A DNA stretch of 64,000 bases from an uncultured Prevotellaceae bacterium (GTDB lineage Bacteria; Bacteroidota; Bacteroidia; Bacteroidales; Bacteroidaceae), in assembly GCA_900313615.1 (NCBI GenBank), contig OMRP01000001.1, positions 372,001-436,000 on the forward strand, read 5' to 3'. Made by a program: the position numbers and the translations under genes. This document shows positions 52,284 through 60,250 of this stretch, one piece after another; the stretch's first letter is position 1, and each line of letters begins with the position of its first letter. Under the pieces are notes generated by a model, which did no database searches, had not been told where the DNA came from, and was given only the letters and a program-made list of their open reading frames with translations.

Positions 52284-52910
52284 TCATCGCTCAATGAGTT
52301 TCACCGTCTTTCCATCAGACAGTTTCACGATGTTCAACCCTCTGCGGGGGCTTTTGAGCAGTGAACCGTCAGCACCATAGCGTGCCACTTCGGTCACGTT
52401 TTCTCTATCGGAAATGCCTGTCATTCCAGCATTGTCTGAATACACGAAATGAATGGTGATGGCGATGGGAGAGTCTAGGCCGATACGCACGGATAACTCG
52501 CTGGTCATCTCGCCAAAGTGTACAGGCTCAATGTCGTACTGTACCTGGATACTGCCTCCTGCAGGTATGGAAAAATCCTTGACGTAACTGGCTGCAGAGG
52601 TTGACACGCATGCGCCACCCATGCACCATTGTCTGGCGTCGGTGCCTAATGTGTTCTCGGTCATGGTCATTGTGGCCTTGCCGTTTACTTCATGGTCGGT
52701 AAGGTTAAACAACCGTAAGTCATTACTGTTGTCGGTAGGATTGGTGGTGATGGAAACCGCGCCCCAGTCATCTTCACTGGCATAAAATGTGGCGGTCTCG
52801 CCTGCACTGATGGGAGTGCCATTGTTTCTAAACTCCACATTCTGGGCTTGCAATACTTGGCTCATGCCCATCATTCCAATGATAAACGTAAATAATTGCT
52901 TCATACGCAT
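52284..52910 (-). CDS. Exported protein with C-terminal T9SS-like sorting segment
   Basis: 208 residues. Signal peptide (cleavage near QAQ), a beta-sandwich body (about 22-160) with a CMGGACVS cysteine pair, then a linker and a C-terminal segment VARYGADGSLLKSPRRGLNI, resembling the Bacteroidota type IX secretion / Por-type sorting tail (YDxxGRxL...xKGLYI). Start at 52910 or at M3. Last of a leftward cluster with TlpA-like, DUF6029 and Omp28-type genes; function unknown. Confidence 0.65.
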   Translation of the reverse strand: MRMKQLFTFIIGMMGMSQVLQAQNVEFRNNGTPISAGETATFYASEDDWGAVSITTNPTDNSNDLRLFNLTDHEVNGKATMTMTENTLGTDARQWCMGGACVSTSAASYVKDFSIPAGGSIQVQYDIEPVHFGEMTSELSVRIGLDSPIAITIHFVYSDNAGMTGISDRENVTEVARYGADGSLLKSPRRGLNIVKLSDGKTVKLIER

Positions 52911-52927
52911 ATAAAATTGTTTTTCCT

Positions 52928-53725
52928 TTAATGGTTTATTGTCACTTTTTCTCTTTTTACTTGAATAACGCCATTGTCATCATAAGCGAAAGCTACAACA
53001 GCGGTGTTTTCGGCAACCCATTGTTCTTCATAGCCGATACTATGTTTAAAAATGGCATGCTCTCCTTCCATCACATCAATACTTTCTCCCCATAAGTCAT
53101 TGATGGGGGCACGCAACACATGATTGTGTACATACGTTTGGTTCATGCTGCCATCGGGCATCTGTTGGGGGGCTACGATGCCATCTTCCGTCAGCCACAG
53201 CTGTAACTTGCAACTTTTTGTTTCTGTACTGAGAATATCAGTGCTTATTTGAAGTGTGTGGGTGGATGCATCGTATGTTGTGTTCAGGGTAATGTCAAAG
53301 GGGGATGTCTTTTCTATCTCTGAACGGACAAGGGCGGACCAACGATCATGGGTTACCGGTGTCCCTTGGCGGTCAACCAAGCCTGTGGGCCATGTCTCGA
53401 CGTTCCAATAGTTGTTGTACTCGTCGCCAAATGTGGTGCGCAACCCCACAACCTTAGCATTGCTGTACACAGCCAACGCACCGCCGTGAATGCCAACAGC
53501 AATCACTTTGTCCTCGCCATATTCTTCCTGCAAGCGGGAAATCTCATCGGCGGCGTTAGGGCAGTTGATACAGCGTTGTCCGGTGAAGTCCTCTATCAAC
53601 ACGGCACGGCTCACTTCGGCGGGCTTCACATAGATGAGACGGTCGCTCTCGCTCACCTCGTCACAGCCTGTCAACATGAAACAGGCTAATGCGACAATCA
53701 CAAATTTATTTTTAATATTGACCAT
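52928..53725 (-). CDS. Omp28-related lipoprotein
   Basis: 265 residues. Lipobox LTGC (Cys near 20), followed by the Omp28 thioredoxin-like fold with LIEDFTGQRCINCPNAADEI, a CxxC redox-like motif, and KVIAVGIHGG. Omp28-like proteins are outer-membrane-associated in Porphyromonas and relatives; the CINC pair suggests thiol chemistry or disulfide formation. The TlpA-like gene two positions upstream supports a redox link. 5 nt after the DUF6029 gene. Confidence 0.85.
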   Translation of the reverse strand: MVNIKNKFVIVALACFMLTGCDEVSESDRLIYVKPAEVSRAVLIEDFTGQRCINCPNAADEISRLQEEYGEDKVIAVGIHGGALAVYSNAKVVGLRTTFGDEYNNYWNVETWPTGLVDRQGTPVTHDRWSALVRSEIEKTSPFDITLNTTYDASTHTLQISTDILSTETKSCKLQLWLTEDGIVAPQQMPDGSMNQTYVHNHVLRAPINDLWGESIDVMEGEHAIFKHSIGYEEQWVAENTAVVAFAYDDNGVIQVKREKVTINH

Positions 53726-53730
53726 CTCTC

Positions 53731-55386
53731 TTAGAAATTATAATTATACGATAACGTAAAGCCTTTGGTGGCAGGTACATACCGGCAAACACCACCAGAA
53801 CAGTTGAAACCCTCTCTGGTGCGACCATAACCGGCTTGGATGCGGTGGAAACCGGTGTTGAAGGTCACTGAACCCATGTAATAATGGAGGTCGGTCTCTC
53901 CGCAATTCCATTCGTCGCTCAACGTGAACATCCAATGCGGCGCGAACGACAGTTCCATCAAGCCAAACATCCAGTCGCCATTGTCATCATGGGTGGTCAG
54001 GTACTGCAGCTCGCCTCGTAATGACAAGTGCTTGTTGAATTTATACTGTCCTTCTGCTACGAAAATGTTGGAATGAACCATGCCGCCTTCGCCCTCGACG
54101 ACGGTCATGTTGTACATTTGGTTCATATAAAGCAGGTTCATCTTGAAGTCACTGGTCAACCGTTTCTCCACTTGGATGTTGAAATCTTGGTAATAGGTTT
54201 GGTCTCCCCATTTCCAGAACGACGAACCATAGCCGTTGGTGCCCATGAGCCCATTGGAACTCTCTCCGTCGTGGTCGTGGCGGTCGATGGCATGCACATG
54301 CGAGAAATTCACCTTCACACTAGTGCCGTAGCGACCACCGAGGACGGTGTTGCGCTTGAAGGAATAGCCGGCTTCCAACTGGTAGGCCCATTCACCATCG
54401 GGATGGGTGGCATAGGGATATAAAGCGGGAAGGGCATAAGTGTGCTCCATCGTAAATGGGGGAAGGCAACTGATGGTCGATGACAAGCCAGTCATCGAAC
54501 GTCTGCTGCGAAACGACATGTTCACGGAACGTTTAGTTTGGGCAAGCAGACTGAGGCCACTTTTGGCATAGGTCATCGACAACATGGCGGCATGACCGTG
54601 ACGGTAGACATAGCCGTTGTCAAAGGAGGGGTCCTGAGACTTGCCTGCGTACTCGGCCAGTATGCTCACGGGCCCTTTCGTCAGGTTAAGACGCACATCC
54701 CAAGCGTTGACATTCTCGGGTAAGTTGAGTTTGTGTGTGGCGTCGACGAAAATCTCATCGTCGGAGGCTTTCTCGTGCTTGTTGACAAAAGAGGCTCCGA
54801 GAGTAAGGTAGATACCGTGTGATTCCAACGGATGGAACCACTGGTCAAGGCTCAACTCCACATCGGCGCCACTTACCCAAGCATGGTTGATATGCCAGTA
54901 GCGTCGTTGCTTACCTGTAAGTGCTTTCACACGAACTCCCTTCAGGGGATTGCTCACCAAACGAACACCCAACAGAGAGTTGTCTATGCCTAAAGAGCGC
55001 TCCTCATAAGTGCGGAGCACAAAACCGCTGCCAAATTGTTCGTAAAAATGTCCGAGCGTGAGTTCGGTATCTTTCAACTTGCCCTTGACATAAAAATAGG
55101 GAACACCCCAACCCTTGAAGTCGTTCTCGAAACCGGGAAGGGGATGCTCCAGGTATTCCAGACGCAAACCGGCATCCACATATTTGCTCATCACGTTCAC
55201 CTCGGCATAGCTGTTGGTGAGCAGGTCTTCGGGGATGTGTTCGGCATTTATCTTTTCATCATCTTGGGGAATGAGAATGTCGCTCTGTATGCTACCCGAA
55301 ACCGTGACTTTTTTGTCATCGGTCTGGCCATGAATGCTCATGGCAAAGGCGGTCACGAAAAAAACAAAGAAGGTTCGTAACATCAT
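53731..55386 (-). CDS. DUF6029 outer-membrane protein
   Basis: 551 residues. Signal peptide (cleavage near IHGQ); the rest is almost wholly beta, with alternating strands and an aromatic-rich C-terminus (FTLSYNYNF), as in outer-membrane barrels. The opening VTVSGSIQSDILIPQDD and YLEHPLPGFENDFKGWGVPY are characteristic of DUF6029 in my reading. Function unknown; conserved cotranscription with Omp28/TlpA types suggests a shared export or redox job. 9 nt after the TlpA-like gene. Confidence 0.78.
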   Translation of the reverse strand: MMLRTFFVFFVTAFAMSIHGQTDDKKVTVSGSIQSDILIPQDDEKINAEHIPEDLLTNSYAEVNVMSKYVDAGLRLEYLEHPLPGFENDFKGWGVPYFYVKGKLKDTELTLGHFYEQFGSGFVLRTYEERSLGIDNSLLGVRLVSNPLKGVRVKALTGKQRRYWHINHAWVSGADVELSLDQWFHPLESHGIYLTLGASFVNKHEKASDDEIFVDATHKLNLPENVNAWDVRLNLTKGPVSILAEYAGKSQDPSFDNGYVYRHGHAAMLSMTYAKSGLSLLAQTKRSVNMSFRSRRSMTGLSSTISCLPPFTMEHTYALPALYPYATHPDGEWAYQLEAGYSFKRNTVLGGRYGTSVKVNFSHVHAIDRHDHDGESSNGLMGTNGYGSSFWKWGDQTYYQDFNIQVEKRLTSDFKMNLLYMNQMYNMTVVEGEGGMVHSNIFVAEGQYKFNKHLSLRGELQYLTTHDDNGDWMFGLMELSFAPHWMFTLSDEWNCGETDLHYYMGSVTFNTGFHRIQAGYGRTREGFNCSGGVCRYVPATKGFTLSYNYNF

Positions 55387-55395
55387 CGCTGATTA

Positions 55396-55884
55396 TTATT
55401 TGTTGACTAATTCGCGTACCTTCTCTATCAATTCTTCTTCATCGCCGTCAGTGTAGCCGTTGTGCTTGTAAACAATGTTGCCACTACCGTCCACAATGAG
55501 CACATAAGGAATCATTTGAATGCCCAAAGCACGCTTGAAATCGCTGTTGGGATCCAAAAGCACCTCATAGGGCCAATTGTGCTGTTCCACTAGTGGGCGA
55601 ACTTTGTTGATGTTCTGCGCTACATCGATGCTCACGGCTATCAACTTCACTCCTGTCTCGGCTTGCCAATCCTCATACACCTCGCTGATGGCGGTCAACT
55701 CACGGTTGCAAGGCTTGCACCAAGTGGCGAAGAAGTCGATGATAATCGGACGACCGTCATTGCTCAAGGTGTCGGTCTTGACAGTTTTGCCGTTCATGTC
55801 TTTTAACGTGAAGGAAGGTAGTTGGGCGTTGATATTCAACAGAATGAAAAAAAGTGTAATTCCCAATAATAATAATTTCTTCAT
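55396..55884 (-). CDS. TlpA/ResA-like thiol-disulfide oxidoreductase
   Basis: 162 residues. Signal peptide (cleavage near NAQL), then a thioredoxin fold with the active site FFATWCKPCNREL. The later cis-Pro segment is GIQMIPYVLIVDGSG. Periplasmic reductant or oxidant for partner proteins such as the Omp28-like lipoprotein in the same unit. Own promoter box at 55937 places it first in the cluster. Confidence 0.92.
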   Translation of the reverse strand: MKKLLLLGITLFFILLNINAQLPSFTLKDMNGKTVKTDTLSNDGRPIIIDFFATWCKPCNRELTAISEVYEDWQAETGVKLIAVSIDVAQNINKVRPLVEQHNWPYEVLLDPNSDFKRALGIQMIPYVLIVDGSGNIVYKHNGYTDGDEEELIEKVRELVNK

Positions 55885-55936
55885 GCTCTATTTTTCCTTT
55901 TCTCGTTTCTTTTCTCGTTTTGTTACTTTTCGCATG

Positions 55937-55944
55937 CAAAAGTA
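55937..55944 (-). promoter_or_regulatory. Bacteroidetes -7 box for the TlpA-DUF6029-Omp28 cluster
   Basis: TACTTTTG on the minus strand, 52 nt before the ATG at 55884. The leader contains a TTTCTTTTCTCG repeat pair on the plus strand. Confidence 0.6.
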
Positions 55945-56164
55945 ATATAAATACGAATAATCTACAATAAAAAAGACCTTTTTTTTCTTCATTTCCTTAT
56001 TTTTGCTTATCATGACCATCATAGCCATTTCTTACTGCCGTTAACGGCTTTTACGACAATCTTGCCCTCAATGGCGTATTTGACCCATCGATACATCTTA
56101 GGGACAAAAATAAATAACCTACGGTCCTTCTTACTCGTTTGTGAAAATAATTTTCAACTTTTTC
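55945..56164. other. Gene-free gap between TlpA cluster and infC
   Basis: About 220 nt, AT-rich, with a small palindrome GCCGTTAACGGC at 56037-56048. No frame or RNA recognised. Confidence 0.5.
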
Positions 56165-56195
56165 TTTGTCAATTCATTGAAAAATACTACCTTTG
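56165..56195 (+). promoter_or_regulatory. Bacteroidetes-type promoter for infC-rpmI-rplT
   Basis: TTTG (56165-56168), 19-nt spacer, TACCTTTG (56188-56195), 25 nt to the infC ATG. It gives infC its own promoter now that thrS is separated. Confidence 0.75.
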
Positions 56196-56220
56196 CAGCC
56201 GCTAAACGTAAAATAGCTGG

Positions 56221-56931
56221 ATGAAGAACGACAAAAAACAAAATCAGTACCGCGTGAATGAGCAGATTCGCGTTCGTGAGGTACGTATTGTAGGCGATGG
56301 TGGGTCCACCGTGGTGCCAACCCGGCAAGCTTTGGATATGGCTCGTCAACAGGGTGTTGACTTGGTGGAGATTTCTCCTAATGCCCAACCGCCTGTATGT
56401 CGTCTCATCGACTATTCCAAATTCCTCTACCAGCAGAAGAAAAAGGCCAAGGAGATGAAGGCCAAGCAGGTGAAAATAGAGGTGAAGGAAATACGGTTCG
56501 GACCTCAGACGGGAGAAAATGACTACGCTTTCAAATTAAAACATGCCAAGGAGTTCCTCGAAGAGGGCAACAAGGTAAGGGCGTATGTCTTCTTCAAAGG
56601 CCGTTCCATCCTCTTCAAGGAACAAGGTGAAGTGCTACTGCTGCGCTTCGCAAATGACCTCGAGGAATATGGTAGGGTTGAACAACTACCACAACTGGAA
56701 GGAAAGAAAATGGCGATTTTCATTGCACCCAAAAAAGCGGGTGTCGTGAAGAAGAGCCAGCAGAAAATGGACCGTGAACGACGTGAGGCTGAAGCAAGAG
56801 AAATGGCGAAGCAGGCGAAGGATGGACAACAAGAGGTTGATCCCGAAATGCCCGCCAACGGAGGACTGCTCGCCAACGCCAAGATAAGTGCCGACGCGCT
56901 TAAGAAACTCACGGAGAATAACGAACAATAA
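56221..56931 (+). CDS. infC: Translation initiation factor IF-3
   Basis: 236 residues. N-domain [20 protein letters not shown], linker helix ([20 protein letters not shown]), C-domain [22 protein letters not shown]. About 50 residues longer than E. coli IF-3 because of a Lys/Glu/Gln-rich C-terminal extension, common in the phylum. Prevents subunit joining and checks the start codon. The start is ATG here, not the autoregulatory AUU. First gene of infC-rpmI-rplT. Confidence 0.96.
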   Translation: MKNDKKQNQYRVNEQIRVREVRIVGDGGSTVVPTRQALDMARQQGVDLVEISPNAQPPVCRLIDYSKFLYQQKKKAKEMKAKQVKIEVKEIRFGPQTGENDYAFKLKHAKEFLEEGNKVRAYVFFKGRSILFKEQGEVLLLRFANDLEEYGRVEQLPQLEGKKMAIFIAPKKAGVVKKSQQKMDRERREAEAREMAKQAKDGQQEVDPEMPANGGLLANAKISADALKKLTENNEQ

Positions 56932-57024
56932 GGTTCCAAGTTCAATAATCAATATGAAAGAGTGGTGCGTAACGCCCGGTATATGCGTTGCCGCCGATTA
57001 TTAACAATAAATTCATAAAAAACA
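56932..57024 (+). other. infC-rpmI intergenic leader, possible L20 autoregulation site
   Basis: 93 nt between infC and rpmI with a GC-rich patch GGTGCGTAACGCCCGGTATA and complementary GCG/CGC runs that could fold. Many bacteria have L20-binding leaders at this place. No known structure could be matched by eye. Confidence 0.35.
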
Positions 57025-57222
57025 ATGCCAAAAGTAAAGACAAACTCCGGTGCGAAGAAGAGATTCCGTTTCACCGGTACTGGTAAGATTAAAAGACATC
57101 ATGCTTACCACAGCCACATTCTGACGAAGAAAACCAAGAAGCAGAAACGTAATCTGGTTCACCAGGCTATCGTCGACAAGTCAAACCAAAAGCAGGTACG
57201 CGATTTGCTCTGCCTTCGTTAA
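57025..57222 (+). CDS. rpmI: 50S ribosomal protein L35
   Basis: 65 residues, normal length. [20 protein letters not shown] and [19 protein letters not shown] are the bL35 signature. Very basic. 33 nt before rplT. Confidence 0.97.
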   Translation: MPKVKTNSGAKKRFRFTGTGKIKRHHAYHSHILTKKTKKQKRNLVHQAIVDKSNQKQVRDLLCLR

Positions 57223-57255
57223 CATTCTAAGTCAAACATTTAAAGGAAAAAAATT

Positions 57256-57600
57256 ATGCCAAGATCAGTAAATCATGTTGCTTCTAAAGCAAGAAGAACA
57301 CGTATCCTTAAACTCACGAAAGGTTACTTCGGAGCTCGCAAGAATGTTTGGACTGTAGCGAAGAATACTTGGGAAAAAGGTCTTACCTATGCCTATCGCG
57401 ATCGTCGTAACAAGAAACGCACATTCCGCGCTTTGTGGATTCAGCGTATCAATGCTGCTGCACGCCTCGAAGGTCTTAGTTATTCACAACTCATGGGCAA
57501 ACTGCACAAGGCTGGTATTGAAATCAACCGCAAAGTGCTGGCCGATCTTGCAGTGAATAATCCCGATGCATTCAAGGCTATCGTTGAAAAAGTGAAATAA
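57256..57600 (+). CDS. rplT: 50S ribosomal protein L20
   Basis: 114 residues. [20 protein letters not shown], a basic N-terminal helix threading 23S rRNA, then the globular domain [19 protein letters not shown]. Assembles early in the large subunit and in many bacteria represses the operon. Followed by a strong terminator. Confidence 0.97.
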   Translation: MPRSVNHVASKARRTRILKLTKGYFGARKNVWTVAKNTWEKGLTYAYRDRRNKKRTFRALWIQRINAAARLEGLSYSQLMGKLHKAGIEINRKVLADLAVNNPDAFKAIVEKVK

Positions 57601-57620
57601 TCACATCTCTCACCTATAAT

Positions 57621-57652
57621 AAAATCGCCATCCCGCAAAGGATGGCGATTTT
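57621..57652 (+). terminator. Intrinsic terminator after rplT
   Basis: A 13-bp perfect stem (AAAATCGCCATCC with GGATGGCGATTTT), CGCAAA loop, then ATTTTTT. Confidence 0.92.
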
Positions 57653-57682
57653 ATTTTTTCCGTCATTTTCTAATCTTTTATT

Positions 57683-57712
57683 TTTGTAATCTTTAAATTT
57701 TCCTTATCTTTG
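57683..57712 (+). promoter_or_regulatory. Bacteroidetes-type promoter for the 121-residue protein
   Basis: TTTG (57683-57686), 18-nt spacer, TATCTTTG (57705-57712), 28 nt to the ATG. It lies inside an AT repeat stretch. Confidence 0.6.
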
Positions 57713-57740
57713 TGCCATCAAATGAAAACCATTCGCAACA

Positions 57741-58106
57741 ATGAAAAAATTATTCCTGATATTGATGTTCATGATGCCTATGATGGCTATGGCACAGAGC
57801 GTTGGTGAAAAAGCAAGAACCGATTCCGTGGTGCTTGGCTCGGCTTCTGATTATTATAAGCATAAGGGTAGGGAAGACAAACAGAATTATTACTATAAAG
57901 GCAAACTGTTCCAACGGTATGTCAAAACGGGAGACCGGCTCATAAAAAGTTATCATTTCCGTCAGGCACGCACATCCTATATGGAGGCCATGGAACTGAT
58001 AGTGCGCACGCTTGATCATCCCGACATTTCGGCCTTGCAACAGCAAATCGCCATTTGCGACAGGTGCATAGCGCAAGGCCTCGATGCCGATGACGGTAAA
58101 GATTAA
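57741..58106 (+). CDS. Small exported helical protein
   Basis: 121 residues. Signal peptide (MKKLFLILMFMMPMMAMAQS), then helices with a TPR-like pair (YVKTGDRLIKSYHFRQARTSY; AICDRCIAQGLD). Not recognised as a named family. Monocistronic between the rplT terminator and the convergent tex gene, with a 4-nt overlap at the 3' ends. Its own promoter argues that it is real. Confidence 0.7.
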   Translation: MKKLFLILMFMMPMMAMAQSVGEKARTDSVVLGSASDYYKHKGREDKQNYYYKGKLFQRYVKTGDRLIKSYHFRQARTSYMEAMELIVRTLDHPDISALQQQIAICDRCIAQGLDADDGKD

Positions 58107-60229
58107 AACCGCATACTCAGCGAAATACGTCCACGACGTTTGTCCACCTCGGTCACTTTCACTTTCACATGCTGGTGTAAGTGTACCATCTCATTGGGGT
58201 CTTTCACATAATGGTTGGCCATTTGGCTGATGTGTACCAAACCATCGTGGTGAACGCCAATATCGACAAAGGCACCAAATTTGGTGATGTTGGTGACAAT
58301 ACCTGGTAGGACCATGCCTTCCATCAGGTCGTCCACTTCCTTCACATTGGGGTCGAACTCAAATTCTTCTATCTGTTCTCGTGGGTCACGGCCTGGCTTC
58401 TCCAACTCGGCCATGATATCTTTCAGTGTAGGCATGCCTACGCGGTCATTCACATATCGTTTCAAATCAATCTGCTGGCGCAAGGAAGCGTCGCTCATCA
58501 AGGTCGAAACGGTGCATCCGCAGTCCTTGGCCATCTGTTCCACAATGCCGTAACTCTCAGGATGAACGGCGCTGTTGTCCAAGGGGTTCTTGCCTCCACG
58601 GATACGAAGAAAGCCGGCACACTGCTCGAAGGCGGATGGTCCTAAGCGTGTTACTTTTTTCAACTCTGAACGGGTGTTGAAAGCTCCGTGTTCTTTACGG
58701 TAGTCAACAATGTTTTGGGCAAGAGTGGGACCTAAGCCGCTCACGTAGGTGAGTAGGTGACGCGAGGCGGTGTTCAGGTCTACACCAACCAGGTTGACAC
58801 AGTGTTCAACGGTTTGGTCCAGACTTTTTTTCAGTTTCATTTGGTCTACATCGTGTTGGTATTGGCCGACGCCGATGCTTTTGGGGTCAATCTTCACCAA
58901 TTCGGCCAAAGGGTCCATCAGACGGCGGGCGATGCTCACGGCACCGCGTACCGTCACGTCTTCATTGGGAAACTCTTCCCGGGCGGTTTTCGAGGCGGAA
59001 TATACAGAGGCTCCATCTTCACTCACCACGAAGGTCTGCACATGATGGTCGAAATGAAGGTCTCGGATGAAGTCGGAGGTTTCACGACTGGCGGTGCCGT
59101 TGCCAATGGCAATGGCTTCCACCTGGTAGTCTTTCACCATCTGTTCCACATGAACGGTGGCTTGCATGCGGTGGTTCACGGGAGGATGGGGGAAGATGGC
59201 TTCGTGGTGAAGGAGGTTTCCTTGGGCATCAAGACAAACCACCTTGCAGCCGGTGCGGAAACCGGGGTCGATGCCCATCACGCGTTTCTGTCCCAATGGG
59301 GCGGAAAGCAGCAACTGCTGCACGTTTCCCACAAACACATTGATGGCTTCTTCGTCGGCCTTTTGCTTGCTCGATGAGGCAAACTCGGTCTCTATCGATG
59401 GACGGAGCAAACGCTTGTAACCGTCTTCCACAGCTTCGGCCACCAAACGGCTGCAGGGACCATAGCCTTTGACATATAGCCGGTCGAGACGGTCAACGCA
59501 ACGCTCGTCGTCCACAACGATGCTCACACGGAGAATGCCGTCGCTCTCGCCGCGCCGCATGGCAAGAAGGCGGTGTGAGGTGCAACGCTTCAAAGGTTCT
59601 TCCCACTCGAAATAGTCACTGTATTTCATGGCTTCGTCACTGTCGGCCTTTGACTTGACAACCCTCGAACGGATGATGGCGCTTTGATGGTAGGCGTGGC
59701 GTACAGATTGGCGAGAACGCTCATCTTCGCTTACCTGCTCGGCGATGATGTCTTGGGCTCCTTTAATGGCGGTTTCGGCATTTCCCACATCACCCTTTAC
59801 AAAACGTTGGGCAGATTGCCAGGGGTCGCTTTCACGTTGTAAAAGCAGTAGGGTGGCTAGGGGCTCCAAACCCTGTTCGCGGGCTATCTGGGCACGGGTG
59901 CGGCGCTTGGGTTTGTAGGGCAAGTAGAGGTCTTCCAGTTCGGTGGCGTTCCAACTGTTCTCGATGCGTTGCTGCAACTCGGGGGTGAGTTTGTCTTGCT
60001 CCGTTATGGTCTTCAGTATGGTCTCCTTCCGCTTCTGCAACTCTTGAAGTCGTTCATATAGGTTTTTTACCTGACCAATCTGCACCTCGTCCATACCGCC
60101 GGTTCGCTCCTTGCGGTAACGTGCAATGAAAGGGATGGTGCAGCCCAAGTCCAATAGGGCTAAGGTGTTGTCTACTTGCTCGGTCTTGAACTTTAGTTCT
60201 TTGGCTATATATTCACTAAAAATATTCAT
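58103..60229 (-). CDS. tex: Tex-family S1 RNA-binding transcription accessory protein
   Basis: 708 residues. N-terminal Tex helical region (YIAKELKFKTEQVDNTLALL; FIARYRKERTGGMDEVQI), YqgF-like RNase H domain (RVMGIDPGFRTGCKVVCLD), helix-hairpin-helix pair (DLNTASRHLLTYVSGLGPTL; GAFNTRSELKKVTRLGPSAF), and a C-terminal S1 domain (GMVLPGIVTNITKFGAFVDI). Binds nucleic acids and affects transcription elongation and stress tolerance. 21 nt downstream of the AraC-type regulator gene on the same strand, so possibly cotranscribed. Confidence 0.95.
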   Translation of the reverse strand: MNIFSEYIAKELKFKTEQVDNTLALLDLGCTIPFIARYRKERTGGMDEVQIGQVKNLYERLQELQKRKETILKTITEQDKLTPELQQRIENSWNATELEDLYLPYKPKRRTRAQIAREQGLEPLATLLLLQRESDPWQSAQRFVKGDVGNAETAIKGAQDIIAEQVSEDERSRQSVRHAYHQSAIIRSRVVKSKADSDEAMKYSDYFEWEEPLKRCTSHRLLAMRRGESDGILRVSIVVDDERCVDRLDRLYVKGYGPCSRLVAEAVEDGYKRLLRPSIETEFASSSKQKADEEAINVFVGNVQQLLLSAPLGQKRVMGIDPGFRTGCKVVCLDAQGNLLHHEAIFPHPPVNHRMQATVHVEQMVKDYQVEAIAIGNGTASRETSDFIRDLHFDHHVQTFVVSEDGASVYSASKTAREEFPNEDVTVRGAVSIARRLMDPLAELVKIDPKSIGVGQYQHDVDQMKLKKSLDQTVEHCVNLVGVDLNTASRHLLTYVSGLGPTLAQNIVDYRKEHGAFNTRSELKKVTRLGPSAFEQCAGFLRIRGGKNPLDNSAVHPESYGIVEQMAKDCGCTVSTLMSDASLRQQIDLKRYVNDRVGMPTLKDIMAELEKPGRDPREQIEEFEFDPNVKEVDDLMEGMVLPGIVTNITKFGAFVDIGVHHDGLVHISQMANHYVKDPNEMVHLHQHVKVKVTEVDKRRGRISLSMRF

Positions 60230-60250
60230 ATCTTATTTATTCTTCAATGT

